From: Simplicispira psychrophila DSM 11588
GTDB lineage: Bacteria; Pseudomonadota; Gammaproteobacteria; Burkholderiales; Burkholderiaceae_C
Reading direction: 5' to 3'
Assembly: GCF_000688255.1 (NCBI RefSeq)
Contig: NZ_JHYS01000006.1
Coordinates: forward strand, 1 to 64,000
Length of the DNA stretch: 64,000 bases
Every line of letters starts with the position of its first letter. Within the stretch, counting starts at the first letter, position 1. Below the pieces are notes generated by a model. It did not search any database, was not told the origin of the DNA, and worked only from the letters and a program-made list of their open reading frames with translations. This document shows positions 28,437 through 38,503 of the stretch, one piece after another. The position numbers were made by a program, and so were the translations under genes.

Positions 28437-28447
28437 ATATGGCCTTC

Positions 28448-28523
28448 GCCGATTTAGCTCAGTTGGTAGAGCAACCGCCTTGTAAGCGGTAGGTCGTCAG
28501 TTCGATTCCGACAATCGGCACCA
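28448..28523 (+). tRNA. tRNA-Thr (anticodon TGT)
   Basis: A 76-base cloverleaf. The acceptor stem is GCCGATT (28448-28454) with AATCGGC (28513-28519). The anticodon stem is ACCGC with GCGGT around the loop CTTGTAA, giving anticodon TGT (28481-28483), which reads ACA. The T-loop is TTCGATT. The CCA end is encoded in the gene (28521-28523). Confidence 0.98.
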
Positions 28524-28534
28524 TCACAAAGCCC

Positions 28535-28570
28535 AAGGCCGCTGACTGCTATGCAGTGAGCGGCCTTTTG
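28535..28570 (+). terminator. Terminator after tRNA-Thr
   Basis: AAGGCCGCT (28535-28543) pairs with AGCGGCCTT (28559-28567), with an inner ACTGC/GCAGT stem and a three-base loop, followed by TTG. It can also end the dciA-like transcript arriving from the other side. Confidence 0.85.
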
Positions 28571-28612
28571 CATTGTTGACTGAGGCAGCGCTGCCGACTA
28601 CTGCAGACCGCG

Positions 28613-28918
28613 TCAGTGAGAGGTTTGAACTTTCAGCCGGATGGTGTTGACGTTCCAGCCCTTGGTGCGCAAATGTGCTGCCAAGGCGGGCAAAAGTTGG
28701 CGCAGTTTGGCCGCTGCTGCGTTGTTTTTCACCAGCAAGCACCAGCTATCACCCTCAATGGGTCCGGCCTGGATGGCAGCGTGGAGGCCGATGGGAATTA
28801 ATGCCTGCACCACGCGTAGGCGCTCGCTAGAGTCGCGCGTCAATGCCACCAGTTTGGCCAGCATGGGGGCTTCTTGTGAGGCTTGCGCTAGCGTGATGGC
28901 GTAGTGGCGGCGATTCAT
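28613..28918 (-). CDS. DciA-like protein (DUF721 family)
   Basis: DciA proteins load or recruit the replicative helicase in bacteria without DnaC. The reading from ATG at 28918 gives 101 residues: an N-terminal helix (LAKLVALTRDSSERLRVVQA), then a KH-like fold with GDSWCLLVKNNAAAAKLRQL and a C-terminal strand VNTIRLKVQ, the pattern of DUF721. The frame is open to 29053, but the extra residues lack similarity. It is divergent from secA, the usual neighbour in this order. The family call comes from pattern and position and is of moderate certainty. Confidence 0.72.
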   Translation of the reverse strand: MNRRHYAITLAQASQEAPMLAKLVALTRDSSERLRVVQALIPIGLHAAIQAGPIEGDSWCLLVKNNAAAAKLRQLLPALAAHLRTKGWNVNTIRLKVQTSH

Positions 28919-29161
28919 GGCAAATAGCCCGAGGGGCAGAGCAAACAATGCATAGTGCTGCTGATTATGAGCGGCGCTCAGCCTCGCTTGATTTCGGTGC
29001 GCAAAGGCCAAGCTGCAGGCGGCTAAAATCATCGGCTCGGATCCCACCGGCACGCATTTGCCAAACTTGGAATGTCGCTTGGTGGCCCCAACTGAAATTA
29101 CTTCTTTTTAGGGATTCTGGCCGCTGGCTGTGCCTTGCGCATGGAAAGCGGACCTATTCGC

Positions 29162-31921
29162 ATGGCCACCAACTTCCTCACTAAAATTTTCGGTAGCCGC
29201 AATGACCGGCTGCTCAAGCAATACCGCAAGACCGTCGCCCAGATCAACGCCATGGAACCCTCCTTTGAGGGTTTGAGCGATGAGGCACTGCGCGCCAAGA
29301 CGCAAGAATTCAAGGATCGCGTCGCCAAGGGCGAGACCCTGGATGCGGTGTTGCCTGAAGCCTTTGCCGTAGTGCGCGAGGGTTCCAAGCGCATCATGAA
29401 AATGCGCCACTTCGACGTGCAGCTGGTAGGCGGCATGGCGCTGCACTACGGCAAGGTCGCTGAAATGCGCACTGGTGAGGGTAAAACCCTGACCGCTACC
29501 TTGCCGGTGTACCTGAATGCCTTGTCGGGCAACGGGGTGCATTTGGTGACGGTGAACGATTACCTTGCCAGCCGTGACGCCAAATGGATGGGGCGTTTGT
29601 ACAACTTCCTCGGGCTGACGGTGGGCATCAACCTGCCCAATCTGCCGCGCGAAGAAAAGCAGGCAGCGTACGCCTCTGACATCACCTACGGTACCAACAA
29701 CGAGTACGGTTTTGACTATCTGCGCGACAACATGGTCTATGAAGCACACGATCGTGTGCAGCGCAAACTCAATTACGCCATCATCGACGAGGTCGATTCG
29801 ATCCTGATCGACGAAGCGCGCACACCGCTCATCATCAGCGGTCAGGCGGAAGACCACACGGCCATGTACTTGGCGATGCACAAGGTGGTGCCGATGCTGG
29901 TGCGCCAAGAGGGCGAAGCCGACCCACGCACCGGCGAGGGCGTGACCAAGCCAGGCGACTTCACATTGGATGAGAAAACCCACCAAGTCTTTCTGACCGA
30001 GCAAGGCCACGAAACCGCTGAGCGCGTGCTGGCTGCGCAGGGCTTGATTGCGTCCGGAGCCTCGCTGTACGATCCGTCCAACATCTCGCTGATGCACCAC
30101 TTGTACGCAGCGCTGCGGGCCACGAACCTGTACCACCGCGACCAGCATTACGTGGTGCAAGAGGGTGAAATTGTCATCGTGGACGAGTTCACTGGCCGCC
30201 TGATGGCAGGTCGGCGCTGGAGTGAAGGCCTGCACCAAGCCGTGGAAGCCAAGGAAGGCGTGCAGATCCAGGCAGAAAACCAGACGCTGGCTTCCATCAC
30301 CTTCCAGAACTATTTCCGCTTGTACAACAACCTCGGTGGCATGACCGGCACGGCGGACACTGAAGCCTACGAATTCCAGGAAATCTACGGCTTGGAGACC
30401 GTGGTCATTCCACCCAACCGTCCGAGCAAACGCGAAGACCAGCTCGATCGCGTCTACAAGACCACGCGCGAAAAATATGAAGCTGCGATCAAGGACATCC
30501 GCGAGTGCTATGAGCGCGGCCAGCCGGTGCTGGTGGGTACCTCGTCGATTGAAAACTCTGAAATCATCGACCAGTTGCTGAACGAGGCCAAGCTGCCGCA
30601 CCAAGTGCTCAACGCCAAGCAGCATGCCCGCGAGGCCGACATCGTGGCCCAAGCCGGGCGCGCCGGCATGATCACTATCGCTACCAACATGGCGGGCCGG
30701 GGCACGGACATTGTGCTGGGCGGCAATATTGAGAAAGACATTTCGGCTATTGAAATGGATGAGTCGCTGGACGAGGCTACGAAGCAGTCGCGCATCGCCC
30801 AATTGCGTGCCGACTGGGCCGTGGACCACGAAAAAATCAAGGCGCTGGGCGGCTTGCGCATTATTGCGACCGAGCGCCATGAATCGCGCCGTATCGATAA
30901 CCAGCTGCGCGGGCGTTCCGGCCGCCAGGGTGACCCGGGTTCTTCGCGTTTTTATCTGAGCCTGGACGATTCCTTGATGCGTATCTTCGCGGGCGACCGC
31001 GTCAAGGCCATCATGGACCGACTGAAGATGCCCGATGGTGAAGCTATTGAGGCCGGCATCGTCACGCGCAGCATCGAGTCGGCACAGCGCAAGGTCGAGG
31101 CGCGCAACTTTGACGTGCGCAAGCAGTTGCTGGAATACGACGACGTCGCCAATGACCAGCGCAAGGTCATCTACGAGCAGCGCAACGACATTCTGGATGC
31201 CTCCGATCTGTCGGAGGTGCTTGCCGCCATGCGCGAAGACAGCTTTACCGACCTAGTGCGCCAATACGTCCCCGCCGAATCGGTGGAAGAGCAATGGAAC
31301 CTGCCGGCGCTGGAAAAGGTACTGGCTGAAGACTGGCAGATGACGCTGCCGTTGCAATCGTTGTTGGAAGGGGCACAGTCGATTACCGACGATGAGATTC
31401 TGGAAAAGGTCGTCCAGGCCGGACATGCCATTTTTGATGCCAAGGTCGAGTTGGTGGGCCATGAAAACTTCACCCAGTTCGAACGTGCGGTGCTGCTGCA
31501 AAGCTTTGACTCGAACTGGCGCGACCATTTGAGCGCGCTCGATTACTTGCGCCAGGGGATTCATTTGCGCGGCTATGCGCAAAAGCAGCCCAAGCAGGAA
31601 TACAAGCGCGAAGCGTTCGAGCTGTTCCGCCAGCTGATTGACATGGTGAAAAATGAAGTCACCAAGACACTGATGACGGTGCAGGTGCAATCGCCGACGC
31701 AATTGGACCAGGCGGCGGAAGACATGGAGCAGCGTGCCGAAAGCATCGCCAACCTCACTTACAGCTCGCCGACCGAGACCGGTGAAGTGGAAACGGTAGT
31801 CGATGAGAGTACGCTGCGCCATGCCCAGCCAGCGATGCCGGGTGCGCGTACCGGGCGCAACGACCCCTGCCCGTGCGGCAGCGGCAAAAAATACAAGCAG
31901 TGCCACGGTAAGCTGGCGTAA
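29162..31921 (+). CDS. secA: Preprotein translocase ATPase SecA
   Basis: The motor that drives unfolded proteins through SecYEG. Walker A is in [14 protein letters not shown] (about 103-116). [20 protein letters not shown] is the DEAD-motif block, and [14 protein letters not shown] marks the second nucleotide-binding domain. The C-terminus has the zinc finger [13 protein letters not shown], which binds SecB and ribosomes, after an acidic linker. Length is 919 residues. The frame is open to 29135, but the family start is [14 protein letters not shown] at 29162. A hairpin follows. Confidence 0.98.
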   Translation: MATNFLTKIFGSRNDRLLKQYRKTVAQINAMEPSFEGLSDEALRAKTQEFKDRVAKGETLDAVLPEAFAVVREGSKRIMKMRHFDVQLVGGMALHYGKVAEMRTGEGKTLTATLPVYLNALSGNGVHLVTVNDYLASRDAKWMGRLYNFLGLTVGINLPNLPREEKQAAYASDITYGTNNEYGFDYLRDNMVYEAHDRVQRKLNYAIIDEVDSILIDEARTPLIISGQAEDHTAMYLAMHKVVPMLVRQEGEADPRTGEGVTKPGDFTLDEKTHQVFLTEQGHETAERVLAAQGLIASGASLYDPSNISLMHHLYAALRATNLYHRDQHYVVQEGEIVIVDEFTGRLMAGRRWSEGLHQAVEAKEGVQIQAENQTLASITFQNYFRLYNNLGGMTGTADTEAYEFQEIYGLETVVIPPNRPSKREDQLDRVYKTTREKYEAAIKDIRECYERGQPVLVGTSSIENSEIIDQLLNEAKLPHQVLNAKQHAREADIVAQAGRAGMITIATNMAGRGTDIVLGGNIEKDISAIEMDESLDEATKQSRIAQLRADWAVDHEKIKALGGLRIIATERHESRRIDNQLRGRSGRQGDPGSSRFYLSLDDSLMRIFAGDRVKAIMDRLKMPDGEAIEAGIVTRSIESAQRKVEARNFDVRKQLLEYDDVANDQRKVIYEQRNDILDASDLSEVLAAMREDSFTDLVRQYVPAESVEEQWNLPALEKVLAEDWQMTLPLQSLLEGAQSITDDEILEKVVQAGHAIFDAKVELVGHENFTQFERAVLLQSFDSNWRDHLSALDYLRQGIHLRGYAQKQPKQEYKREAFELFRQLIDMVKNEVTKTLMTVQVQSPTQLDQAAEDMEQRAESIANLTYSSPTETGEVETVVDESTLRHAQPAMPGARTGRNDPCPCGSGKKYKQCHGKLA

Positions 31922-31937
31922 TTTCTGCGCGATCAAT

Positions 31938-31968
31938 ACACGGGCTGCGGCCCGTGTTGTCATTTTCA
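31938..31968 (+). terminator. Terminator after secA
   Basis: ACACGGG (31938-31944) pairs with CCCGTGT (31951-31957), loop of six bases, then TGTCATTTTC. The T-run is interrupted. Confidence 0.7.
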
Positions 31969-32008
31969 AACCCGGTGTTGTGTGCCTCCGATTTTTTGAA
32001 AGAAATCC

Positions 32009-33238
32009 ATGCCAGTGAATCTCCCTGTTCCCGTTGCCGCTGATCTCCATGCCATCGCCGGTGTCCGCATCGGTGTCACCGAAGCAGGCGTGCGCAAGAC
32101 GCAGCGCAAGGACTTGACGGTGTTTCTGCTCGATGAAGGCACCGCTGTGGCCGGTGTATTCACGCAAAACCGCTTTTGTGCCGCCCCAGTGCAGATTTGC
32201 CGCGAGCACTTGGCGGGTGGATCGGCCATCCGCGCCATGGTGATCAACACCGGCAATGCCAACGCCGGCACCGGCGCTGATGGATTGGCGCGTGCACGCC
32301 AGACCTGCGGCGCACTGGCCGAAGAGCTGGCGTTGGCGCCGGGGCAAATTCTGCCGTTCTCCACGGGCGTCATCATGGAGCCGCTGCCGGTCGAGCGCAT
32401 CGTCGCCGGCCTGCCGGCCGCCATTAGCGACGCGTCGCCAGCGCATTGGGGCCGCGCTGCTGAAGGCATCATGACCACCGACACCGTGCCCAAGGCGTGC
32501 AGCGCTCAGGTGCAGATTGGCGGCGTCACCGTATCGATCACCGGCATCAGCAAGGGCGCCGGCATGATTCGCCCGAACATGGCGACCATGCTCGGTTTCA
32601 TGGCCACCGATGCCCGCATTGCCCCCGCGCTGTTGCAGCAGTTGGCGAAGGAGCTGGCCGATCAGTCGTTTAACCGCATCACCATTGATGGCGACACTTC
32701 GACCAATGACTCTTTCATCGTCATGGCCACGCAGCGCGCCGCCCATGCGCCGATCACCTCGCTGGACAGCACCGAAGGGCAGGCCTTGAAGGCTGCTTTG
32801 CTGGCCGTAGCGCAACAGCTGGCCCAGGCCATCGTGCGCGATGGTGAAGGTGCCACCAAGTTCATCACCGTGCGGGTGGAAGGGGGCAAAAGCAGCGAAG
32901 AATGCCGCAAAGTGGCCTACGCCATTGCCCACTCACCACTGGTCAAGACGGCTTTTTTTGCCAGCGACCCGAACCTGGGCCGTATTTTGGCGGCTGTGGG
33001 CTATGCCGGCATCGACGATCTGGACCAGACTGGCATTGATCTGTATCTGGACGATGTAGCGGTGGCGCTGCAAGGTGGGCGCAACCCCGATTACCGCGAA
33101 GAAGATGGCCAGCGGGTGATGCAGCAAAGCGAAATCACCGTGCGTGTGCTGCTCGGGCGTGGCACGGCACAGGACACCGTCTGGACCTGCGATCTGAGCC
33201 ACGAGTACGTCACCATCAACGCTGATTATCGCTCTTGA
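32009..33238 (+). CDS. argJ: Bifunctional ornithine acetyltransferase / N-acetylglutamate synthase
   Basis: Transfers the acetyl group of N-acetylornithine to glutamate, recycling acetate in arginine synthesis; some members also make acetylglutamate from acetyl-CoA. The proenzyme cuts itself before the threonine in [14 protein letters not shown] to give alpha and beta chains, and the site is intact. Other blocks are [12 protein letters not shown] and [12 protein letters not shown]. Length is 409 residues. Whether it is mono- or bifunctional cannot be told from sequence alone. It is 87 bp after secA, with a terminator between. Confidence 0.96.
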   Translation: MPVNLPVPVAADLHAIAGVRIGVTEAGVRKTQRKDLTVFLLDEGTAVAGVFTQNRFCAAPVQICREHLAGGSAIRAMVINTGNANAGTGADGLARARQTCGALAEELALAPGQILPFSTGVIMEPLPVERIVAGLPAAISDASPAHWGRAAEGIMTTDTVPKACSAQVQIGGVTVSITGISKGAGMIRPNMATMLGFMATDARIAPALLQQLAKELADQSFNRITIDGDTSTNDSFIVMATQRAAHAPITSLDSTEGQALKAALLAVAQQLAQAIVRDGEGATKFITVRVEGGKSSEECRKVAYAIAHSPLVKTAFFASDPNLGRILAAVGYAGIDDLDQTGIDLYLDDVAVALQGGRNPDYREEDGQRVMQQSEITVRVLLGRGTAQDTVWTCDLSHEYVTINADYRS

Positions 33239-33242
33239 AATC

Positions 33243-33285
33243 ATAGCTGTTAGCGCTTGCCGTATAAGGGCTAGAAGCCAAAATG
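33243..33285 (+). repeat. Dispersed palindromic repeat, copy 6, supplying a start codon
   Basis: ATAGCTGTTAGCGCTTGCC, GTATAAGGGC, then TAGAAGCCAAAATG. The last three bases are the ATG of the DUF815 gene (33283-33285). The copy begins four bases after the argJ stop, so it fills the whole gap. Confidence 0.85.
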
Positions 33286-34155
33286 AACCAAAAATTTGAA
33301 CATTTGATGCTGCGTGCCGAACAGCTGATTGTGCGCATCGAAGCCGTCCTGCCTCAGCCTCTGGGCGCACCCGACTGGACGGCAGCCATTGCTTGGCGCT
33401 ACCGCAAGCGCAGCAGCGGGCATGGTGCGCTGGAGCCGGTGCGCCATGTGGCGCCTCTGCAGCTGAGCGACCTGCAAGAAATCGACGGCCAGAAAGAAAA
33501 AATCCAGCGCAATACCGCACAATTTGTGCGCGGTGCGCTGGCCAACAATGTGCTACTGACAGGCGCGCGCGGCACTGGTAAATCATCGCTGATCAAGGCC
33601 TGCCTGAATGCCTATGCCGCACAAGGTCTGCGCCTGATCGAAGTCGATAAGGCTGATTTGATCGATCTGCCTGACATCATGGAGGTGGTGTCTGGCCGGC
33701 CCGAAAAATTCATCGTGTTTTGTGATGACCTGAGTTTTGACGAGGGCGAATCAGGCTACAAGGCCCTCAAGTCGATGCTGGATGGCTCGATTTCCGCTGC
33801 CACGCCGAACGTGCTGATCTACGCCACCAGCAACCGCCGCCACCTGCTGCCCGAGTACATGAAGGACAACCTGAGCTACACCCGTACGGAGGACGGCGAG
33901 GTGCACCCGGGCGAAGTCATCGAAGAAAAAATTTCGCTGTCCGAGCGCTTTGGCTTATGGGTCAGTTTTTACCCATTTAGCCAGGATGAATATCTGGCTA
34001 TCGTGGCGCAATGGCTGTCGTCTTTTGGCGTGGATGCGCAGACCATTGCCCAGGCGCGGCCGCAGGCGCTGATCTGGGCGCTGGAGCGCGGCTCGCGCAG
34101 TGGCCGTGTCGCCTACCAGTTTGCGCGCGACTTTTCTGGGCGCAGCGGTGTCTGA
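33283..34155 (+). CDS. DUF815-family AAA-type ATPase
   Basis: A predicted cytosolic ATPase of unknown role, 290 residues. Walker A is GARGTGKSS (94-102) and Walker B is FIVFCDDLSFD (about 146-156). A sensor-type asparagine and arginine follow in YATSNRRHLLPEYM. The C-terminus ends with a helical lid (ALERGSRSGRVAYQFARDF). The family is widely conserved but not assigned a process. Its start codon is the end of a repeat copy, and it overlaps the mutT-like gene by eight bases, which suggests translational coupling. Confidence 0.92.
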   Translation: MNQKFEHLMLRAEQLIVRIEAVLPQPLGAPDWTAAIAWRYRKRSSGHGALEPVRHVAPLQLSDLQEIDGQKEKIQRNTAQFVRGALANNVLLTGARGTGKSSLIKACLNAYAAQGLRLIEVDKADLIDLPDIMEVVSGRPEKFIVFCDDLSFDEGESGYKALKSMLDGSISAATPNVLIYATSNRRHLLPEYMKDNLSYTRTEDGEVHPGEVIEEKISLSERFGLWVSFYPFSQDEYLAIVAQWLSSFGVDAQTIAQARPQALIWALERGSRSGRVAYQFARDFSGRSGV

Positions 34156-34609
34156 CGCTGTGTCACAGTCCGATGCGTCGCTGGTGCGACCGCACACGGA
34201 GGTGGCCGTCGGCATCTTGCTGCGCGCCGATGGCGCCTTGCTGCTGACGACCCGGCCAGCGGGCAAGGCGTATGCCGGGTACTGGGAGTTTCCTGGCGGC
34301 AAGCTCGAAGCGGGTGAGAGCGTAGCGCAGGCATTGCGCCGCGAATTGATCGAAGAGTTGGGTATCACCATCGGCCCAGCCGAGGTCTGGAAAGTGACCG
34401 AGCACGATTACCCGCATGCACTGGTGCGTTTGCACTGGTGCAAGGTGTACGAGTGGACCGGTGAATTGCAGATGCGCGAGGGCCAGCGCATGGCCTGGCA
34501 GCCGTGGCCACCGACGGTGCGACCGATTTTGCCGGGCGCCTTGCCTGTGCTGCAGTGGCTGGCACAAGAACATGGCCAGGATTTTGATCCGTTAATACTA
34601 TTTATTTGA
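34148..34609 (+). CDS. mutT: MutT-type NUDIX hydrolase
   Basis: Probably removes 8-oxo-dGTP from the nucleotide pool, preventing A-to-C changes; other oxidised nucleotides are possible substrates. The Nudix box runs from GGKLEAGES to RRELIEELGI, with all catalytic glutamates present. The start is not certain. The GTG at 34148 gives 153 residues and overlaps the preceding gene by eight bases; the frame stays open to 34100, and a GTG at 34160 is another option. No strong ribosome-binding site distinguishes them. Confidence 0.88.
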   Translation: MSDAVSQSDASLVRPHTEVAVGILLRADGALLLTTRPAGKAYAGYWEFPGGKLEAGESVAQALRRELIEELGITIGPAEVWKVTEHDYPHALVRLHWCKVYEWTGELQMREGQRMAWQPWPPTVRPILPGALPVLQWLAQEHGQDFDPLILFI

Positions 34610-34652
34610 TAGCTTTATCCGCAGGTTCCATAACCGCTTGAGGCCTATTTAA
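34608..34652 (+). repeat. Dispersed palindromic repeat, copy 7 (diverged)
   Basis: GATAGCTTTATCCGCAGG, TTCCATAACCGC, then TTGAGGCCTATTTAAC. The core stem has decayed, but both flanks match. It lies between the convergent mutT and yacG. Confidence 0.6.
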
Positions 34653-34679
34653 CCCCTATCGGAAGCCATTCTGGGTGCT

Positions 34680-34910
34680 TTAGTCCTGCTGGCGTGGATC
34701 GCCATAGGGTGCGTCATCGGGCGGTGCCTCTGTCGGCACGCGAAAGCTCTCTGCCGCCCAAGCGCCAAAATCGATCTGTTTGCAGCGCTCACTGCAAAAA
34801 GGGCGCCACGGATTGGCCGGGCTGTACAGGCTGGGGCCACCGCAGCGCGGACAGACCACTTGCCTGGGGGCTGGGGTGTCGGAGGAGGGTGGTTTTTTGT
34901 GATTGCTCAT
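34680..34910 (-). CDS. yacG: DNA gyrase inhibitor YacG (zinc-binding)
   Basis: A small zinc protein that in E. coli binds GyrB and blocks gyrase. The four zinc ligands are CPRCG and CSERCK, with SPANPWRPF between them and the block [14 protein letters not shown] after. Length is 76 residues from the ATG at 34910; ATGs at 34916 and 34940 are in frame, and the last would overlap zapD. The acidic, proline-rich tail is normal. It closes a pilB-pilC-pilD-coaE-zapD-yacG run. Confidence 0.93.
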   Translation of the reverse strand: MSNHKKPPSSDTPAPRQVVCPRCGGPSLYSPANPWRPFCSERCKQIDFGAWAAESFRVPTEAPPDDAPYGDPRQQD

Positions 34911-34930
34911 GGACATGGGCCAGCCGTCAT

Positions 34931-35686
34931 TCAGGCGCACAGCGTCAGTTCAAAAGAGGCATTTTCGGTGCTGGCTTGCAGATGGCCATCGTCCAGGGGG
35001 CGCATCAAGCGCACCGATACCATCAGGCGGTTGCCGCTGATTTCAGGAATAACGCCTTGTGCCGGGTCCATGCGCAAGCGCAGCAACTGAAAAGTGCGCC
35101 CAGAGGGCAGATTTTGCTGAAAATGCCCGCGTTCAGCCGCCACTTTTTGCGGTGCGCCAGAGTCGCGCAACAACTTGAGTAACACGTAGATGGCTTCAGC
35201 CAAAGGCGCCAAGCTGGAGGCCCAGCCTTCCAACGCTTGCTGGCGCAGCTCGGGTGCATGGTGCTGCCAAGCGTAGTAGCTTGGCAGGTCAAAGCCGCAG
35301 GTGCCGCCGGGAATACCGATACGACTGCGGATGCTCATCAGCCAATCGTTTTCTGTCAGGGTCTGGCCCGCCTTGCCAGCCTGGGCATTGAGGGCCTGAA
35401 AACACCGGTCCAATTGCGCAAAAATACCGTCCAGGGCCGTTTCGGAGATGGATGGATTGCCCCGGTAGCTGGCGAGCAGCTGCTTTTGCTTTTCGATGTC
35501 TTTGAGAATATCGGACTTGAGATCCGCACGCGCCGCCACATCCATGATTTCAAAAATCGTGGCCAGGGCGAAATGGTGGTCCAGCGCGTGGATGCGCGGG
35601 ATGAGCTCACCCAACCGCAGAAGCAGCTGTTCCAGCCGCAGGTAGGTTCGGATGCGTTCGTTAAATGGATATTCGTAAAGAATCAC
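34931..35686 (-). CDS. zapD: Cell division protein ZapD
   Basis: Crosslinks FtsZ filaments at the division ring. The opening [18 protein letters not shown] is diagnostic, followed by a mostly helical protein ([19 protein letters not shown]) and a C-terminal beta domain with VSVRLMRPL. Length is 251 residues. The start codon is GTG at 35686; no ATG lies near the conserved N-terminus. coaE ends 85 bp upstream on the same strand. Confidence 0.95.
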   Translation of the reverse strand: MILYEYPFNERIRTYLRLEQLLLRLGELIPRIHALDHHFALATIFEIMDVAARADLKSDILKDIEKQKQLLASYRGNPSISETALDGIFAQLDRCFQALNAQAGKAGQTLTENDWLMSIRSRIGIPGGTCGFDLPSYYAWQHHAPELRQQALEGWASSLAPLAEAIYVLLKLLRDSGAPQKVAAERGHFQQNLPSGRTFQLLRLRMDPAQGVIPEISGNRLMVSVRLMRPLDDGHLQASTENASFELTLCA

Positions 35687-35770
35687 GCTGCCGGGTTCCT
35701 GGAGGAGCGGTGGAAAAATGCGGGTGCGAACCAGGGAGGGGTTGAAAGAATGGTCAGTATGGGGGTCGAA

Positions 35771-36391
35771 TCATAGCCCGAACTGCACGGCCACCTGGTG
35801 CACCTGAGCCTGCAGCGCCTGAAGTGACAGACCATCGTTATACAACACCACATCTGCCGCTGCGCGCCGTGCACTGCGGCTGGCCTGGGCGGTAATGATG
35901 TTTTCAATGGCTTCTGGCGCCAGCGCATTGCGTGCCATGACGCGGCCCATTTGTGTTTCTATTCGGCAGTCCACCACCACAACAGCGTCGAGCTGGCGTC
36001 GCCAGTGACCGGATTCGACCAGCAAAGGGATATCAAAAACTACCAGACGCTGGCCTGCAGCGACGGCGGCATCCACCTGGGCGGTAGTGAGCTGCCCCAC
36101 CAGGGGGTGCACGATGGCTTCCAGTCGCTTGCGCGAAGCCGGCGCGGAAAATGCCAGTGCGCGCATACGGTCGCGATGGAGTGCGCCGTTGGCATCTATG
36201 TAGTCTGGCCCGAACGTCTGCGCAATGGCGGCCATGGCGGCGCCGCCAGGCCCGGTCACAGTGCGCGCCAAGCAGTCAGCATCGATCAGCACTGCGCCGC
36301 AGTGCACCAGTATTTGCGCCACTGTACTTTTGCCACTGCCAATGCCTCCGGTCAGTCCCAATCGGGTGGTGTGCTGCCTGTGGGTGCTCAC
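35771..36391 (-). CDS. coaE: Dephospho-CoA kinase
   Basis: Catalyses the last step of coenzyme A synthesis, phosphorylating the ribose 3' hydroxyl. Walker A is GLTGGIGSGKSTVAQ (about 12-26). The conserved DADCLARTVTGPGG, LEAIVHPLV and FDIPLLVESG blocks are present. Length is 206 residues. It starts with GTG, whose last bases overlap the pilD stop (GTGA), so the two are translationally coupled. Confidence 0.95.
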   Translation of the reverse strand: MSTHRQHTTRLGLTGGIGSGKSTVAQILVHCGAVLIDADCLARTVTGPGGAAMAAIAQTFGPDYIDANGALHRDRMRALAFSAPASRKRLEAIVHPLVGQLTTAQVDAAVAAGQRLVVFDIPLLVESGHWRRQLDAVVVVDCRIETQMGRVMARNALAPEAIENIITAQASRSARRAAADVVLYNDGLSLQALQAQVHQVAVQFGL

Positions 36392-37263
36392 AGACCGAGC
36401 GCTCCCAGAATGGTATTGAGGACTGCTTGTGGGCCAAATACCATGGCGATCAGTCCCGCACCCACCAGAAAAGGCCCAAATGGAATGTAGCCGCCTTCGC
36501 GCAGGCCGCTAGAGAATTTCATGGCGATGCCCACCACCGCGCCAACGACTGAGGCGAGCAGGATCAGAGGTACCAGCGCTTGCCAGCCAAACCAGGCGCC
36601 CAAGGCGGCATACAACTTGAAGTCGCCAAAACCCATGCCCTCTTTGCCGGTAGCGAGCTTGAATCCCCAGTACACCGTCCACAAAGATAGGTATCCAGCA
36701 GCAGCACCTATTACAGAATCAAACAAAGGAGCCTGAATCCATTGCAGCGCGGAGGCCAGCAATCCGGCCCACAAGAGCGGCAATGTCAGGTTGTCGGGCA
36801 GCAGCGTGGTATCCCAGTCAATCATTGCCAGGGTCACCAGTACGGCAGAAAAACCACACCACGCCAGACCGGTAGGCGTTGCGCCCCAGCGCTGGACGCA
36901 GAGGAAAAATAAGGCCGCTGTGACCAGTTCGATTACGGGGTAGCGGGCGCTGATGGGCGCAGTGCAAGAGGAGCAACGACCGCGCAGGAACAGATAGCTC
37001 AGGACGGGAATGTTTTCATGTGCGCGTAACTGGTGGCCACAGCTTTGGCACCGTGAACGCGGCATCCACAGGTTGAAGACTTCCGGTGCAGGCGCTGCGC
37101 CAGCTGGGGCAGCGCCCAGATCGGCAGCATAGTCGGCGGCTTCAGCCGCCCATTGGCGCTCCAAAATTTGGGGCAGGCGGTAGATAACGACGTTTAAGAA
37201 ACTACCAATCAGCAGTCCAAAAATACCAGCCAAGGCGGCGTTCAGCCAAGGTTCGAGCCACAT
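36388..37263 (-). CDS. pilD: Type IV prepilin peptidase / N-methyltransferase
   Basis: Cuts the leader of type IV prepilins and methylates the new N-terminus; polytopic in the inner membrane. The two CxxC pairs (CQSC and CSSC) mark the cytosolic loop. The catalytic aspartates are in MIDWDTTLLPDNLTL and GFGDFKL. Length is 291 residues, with an alanine-rich insert at about 45-65. The start overlaps the pilC stop by one base (TGATG). It also serves type II secretion pseudopilins in some bacteria. Confidence 0.96.
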   Translation of the reverse strand: MWLEPWLNAALAGIFGLLIGSFLNVVIYRLPQILERQWAAEAADYAADLGAAPAGAAPAPEVFNLWMPRSRCQSCGHQLRAHENIPVLSYLFLRGRCSSCTAPISARYPVIELVTAALFFLCVQRWGATPTGLAWCGFSAVLVTLAMIDWDTTLLPDNLTLPLLWAGLLASALQWIQAPLFDSVIGAAAGYLSLWTVYWGFKLATGKEGMGFGDFKLYAALGAWFGWQALVPLILLASVVGAVVGIAMKFSSGLREGGYIPFGPFLVGAGLIAMVFGPQAVLNTILGALGL

Positions 37264-38480
37264 CAGACGACCTGACCGAGTTTGAAGATGGGCAGGTACA
37301 TGGAGACCACGATGCCGCCAATCAGGGAGCCTAGAAAGACGATGATGATGGGTTCCATGAGGCTGGAAAGGCCGGCCACCATTTCGTCCACTTCTGCTTC
37401 ATAAAAATCAGCTGCTTTACCCAGCATATGGTCGATGGAGCCGGATTCTTCGCCAATGGCGCACATTTGCAGCACCATCGAAGGAAAAATATTGGCATTG
37501 CCCATGGCGGCCGTCAGGCTGGTGCCGGTCGAGACCTCTTGTTGAATTTTTTCGGTGGCTATGGCGTAGACCGAGTTGCCGGCTGCTCCGCCGACTGAAT
37601 CGAGTGCTTCCACTAGAGGCACACCAGCAGCAAACATGGTGGAGAGCGTGCGTGTCCAGCGTGCCACGGCTGATTTCTCAATCAGGATACCAAAAACGGG
37701 GATACGCAGCACCACCCGGTCCATGACCTGCTGCATTTTTTCACTGCGTCGCCAAGCCTGCATGAAAAAATAGAAACCGCCGCCGATGACACCAAAAATA
37801 AGCCACCACCATTGCACAAATACTTCGCTGATGGCCATCACGAAAAGCGTGGGAGCGGGCAGGTCAGCGCCGAAAGAGGAAAATACTTCCTTGAAAGCCG
37901 GAATCACAAAAATCATAATTACGGTGACAACGACAAAAGCTACGATCACCACAGAAATTGGATACATCAAGGCCGATTTAATTTTTGACTTGATAGCTTC
38001 GGTTTTCTCCATATAGAGCGCCAGCCGGTCGAGCAATGCCTCCAGAATACCGGCTGCTTCACCAGCACCCACCAGATTGCAATAGAGGCTGTCGAAATAC
38101 AGTGGATATTTTCGAAAGGCACCACTCAATGAGGTGCCGGTTTCGACATCGGCTCGAATGTCATTGAGTAGTTTTCCTACGCTGGGATTGGTGTTGCCAC
38201 GTCCCACAATATCAAACGACTGCAGTAGGGGTACGCCAGCTTTCATCATGGTGGCCATCTGGCGTGTGAACAGTGCAATATCCTTGGGCTTTATCTTTTT
38301 GCCCGCACGCATCCGGCGTTTTTTGATTTTTGTTGGAAAAACGCCCTGGCGGCGCAAGGTGGCCTGGACCTGATTTTCACCTGAGGCACGCAGTTCGCCG
38401 CGTACGATTTTTCCGTGGCGGTCTTTACCTTCCCATTCAAAGACAAAATCTTTGACGCTCCGTGATGCAGCCGTTGCCAT
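37263..38480 (-). CDS. pilC: Type IV pilus inner-membrane platform protein PilC
   Basis: Platform of the pilus machine (GspF family). Two repeated helical domains are visible, the first around LFTRQMATMMKAGVPLLQSF and the second around WTRTLSTMFAAGVPLVEAL. Three membrane segments are seen: ISVVIVAFVVVTVIMIFV, WWWLIFGVIGGGFYFFM and the C-terminal IIIVFLGSLIGGIVVSMYL. Length is 405 residues. It lies 23 bp after pilB on the same strand. Confidence 0.95.
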   Translation of the reverse strand: MATAASRSVKDFVFEWEGKDRHGKIVRGELRASGENQVQATLRRQGVFPTKIKKRRMRAGKKIKPKDIALFTRQMATMMKAGVPLLQSFDIVGRGNTNPSVGKLLNDIRADVETGTSLSGAFRKYPLYFDSLYCNLVGAGEAAGILEALLDRLALYMEKTEAIKSKIKSALMYPISVVIVAFVVVTVIMIFVIPAFKEVFSSFGADLPAPTLFVMAISEVFVQWWWLIFGVIGGGFYFFMQAWRRSEKMQQVMDRVVLRIPVFGILIEKSAVARWTRTLSTMFAAGVPLVEALDSVGGAAGNSVYAIATEKIQQEVSTGTSLTAAMGNANIFPSMVLQMCAIGEESGSIDHMLGKAADFYEAEVDEMVAGLSSLMEPIIIVFLGSLIGGIVVSMYLPIFKLGQVV

Positions 38481-38503
38481 AGCGCTTCCTCTTTGGATCG
38501 GTC

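Noticed and set aside
29108-30880. A minus-strand open frame of 590 codons within secA
   Set aside because: It is exactly antisense to the SecA ATPase domain, is His-rich and shows no domain. SecA itself is unmistakable.
31253-32932. A minus-strand open frame of 559 codons spanning secA and argJ
   Set aside because: It crosses the secA terminator and is antisense to two genes with clear motifs.
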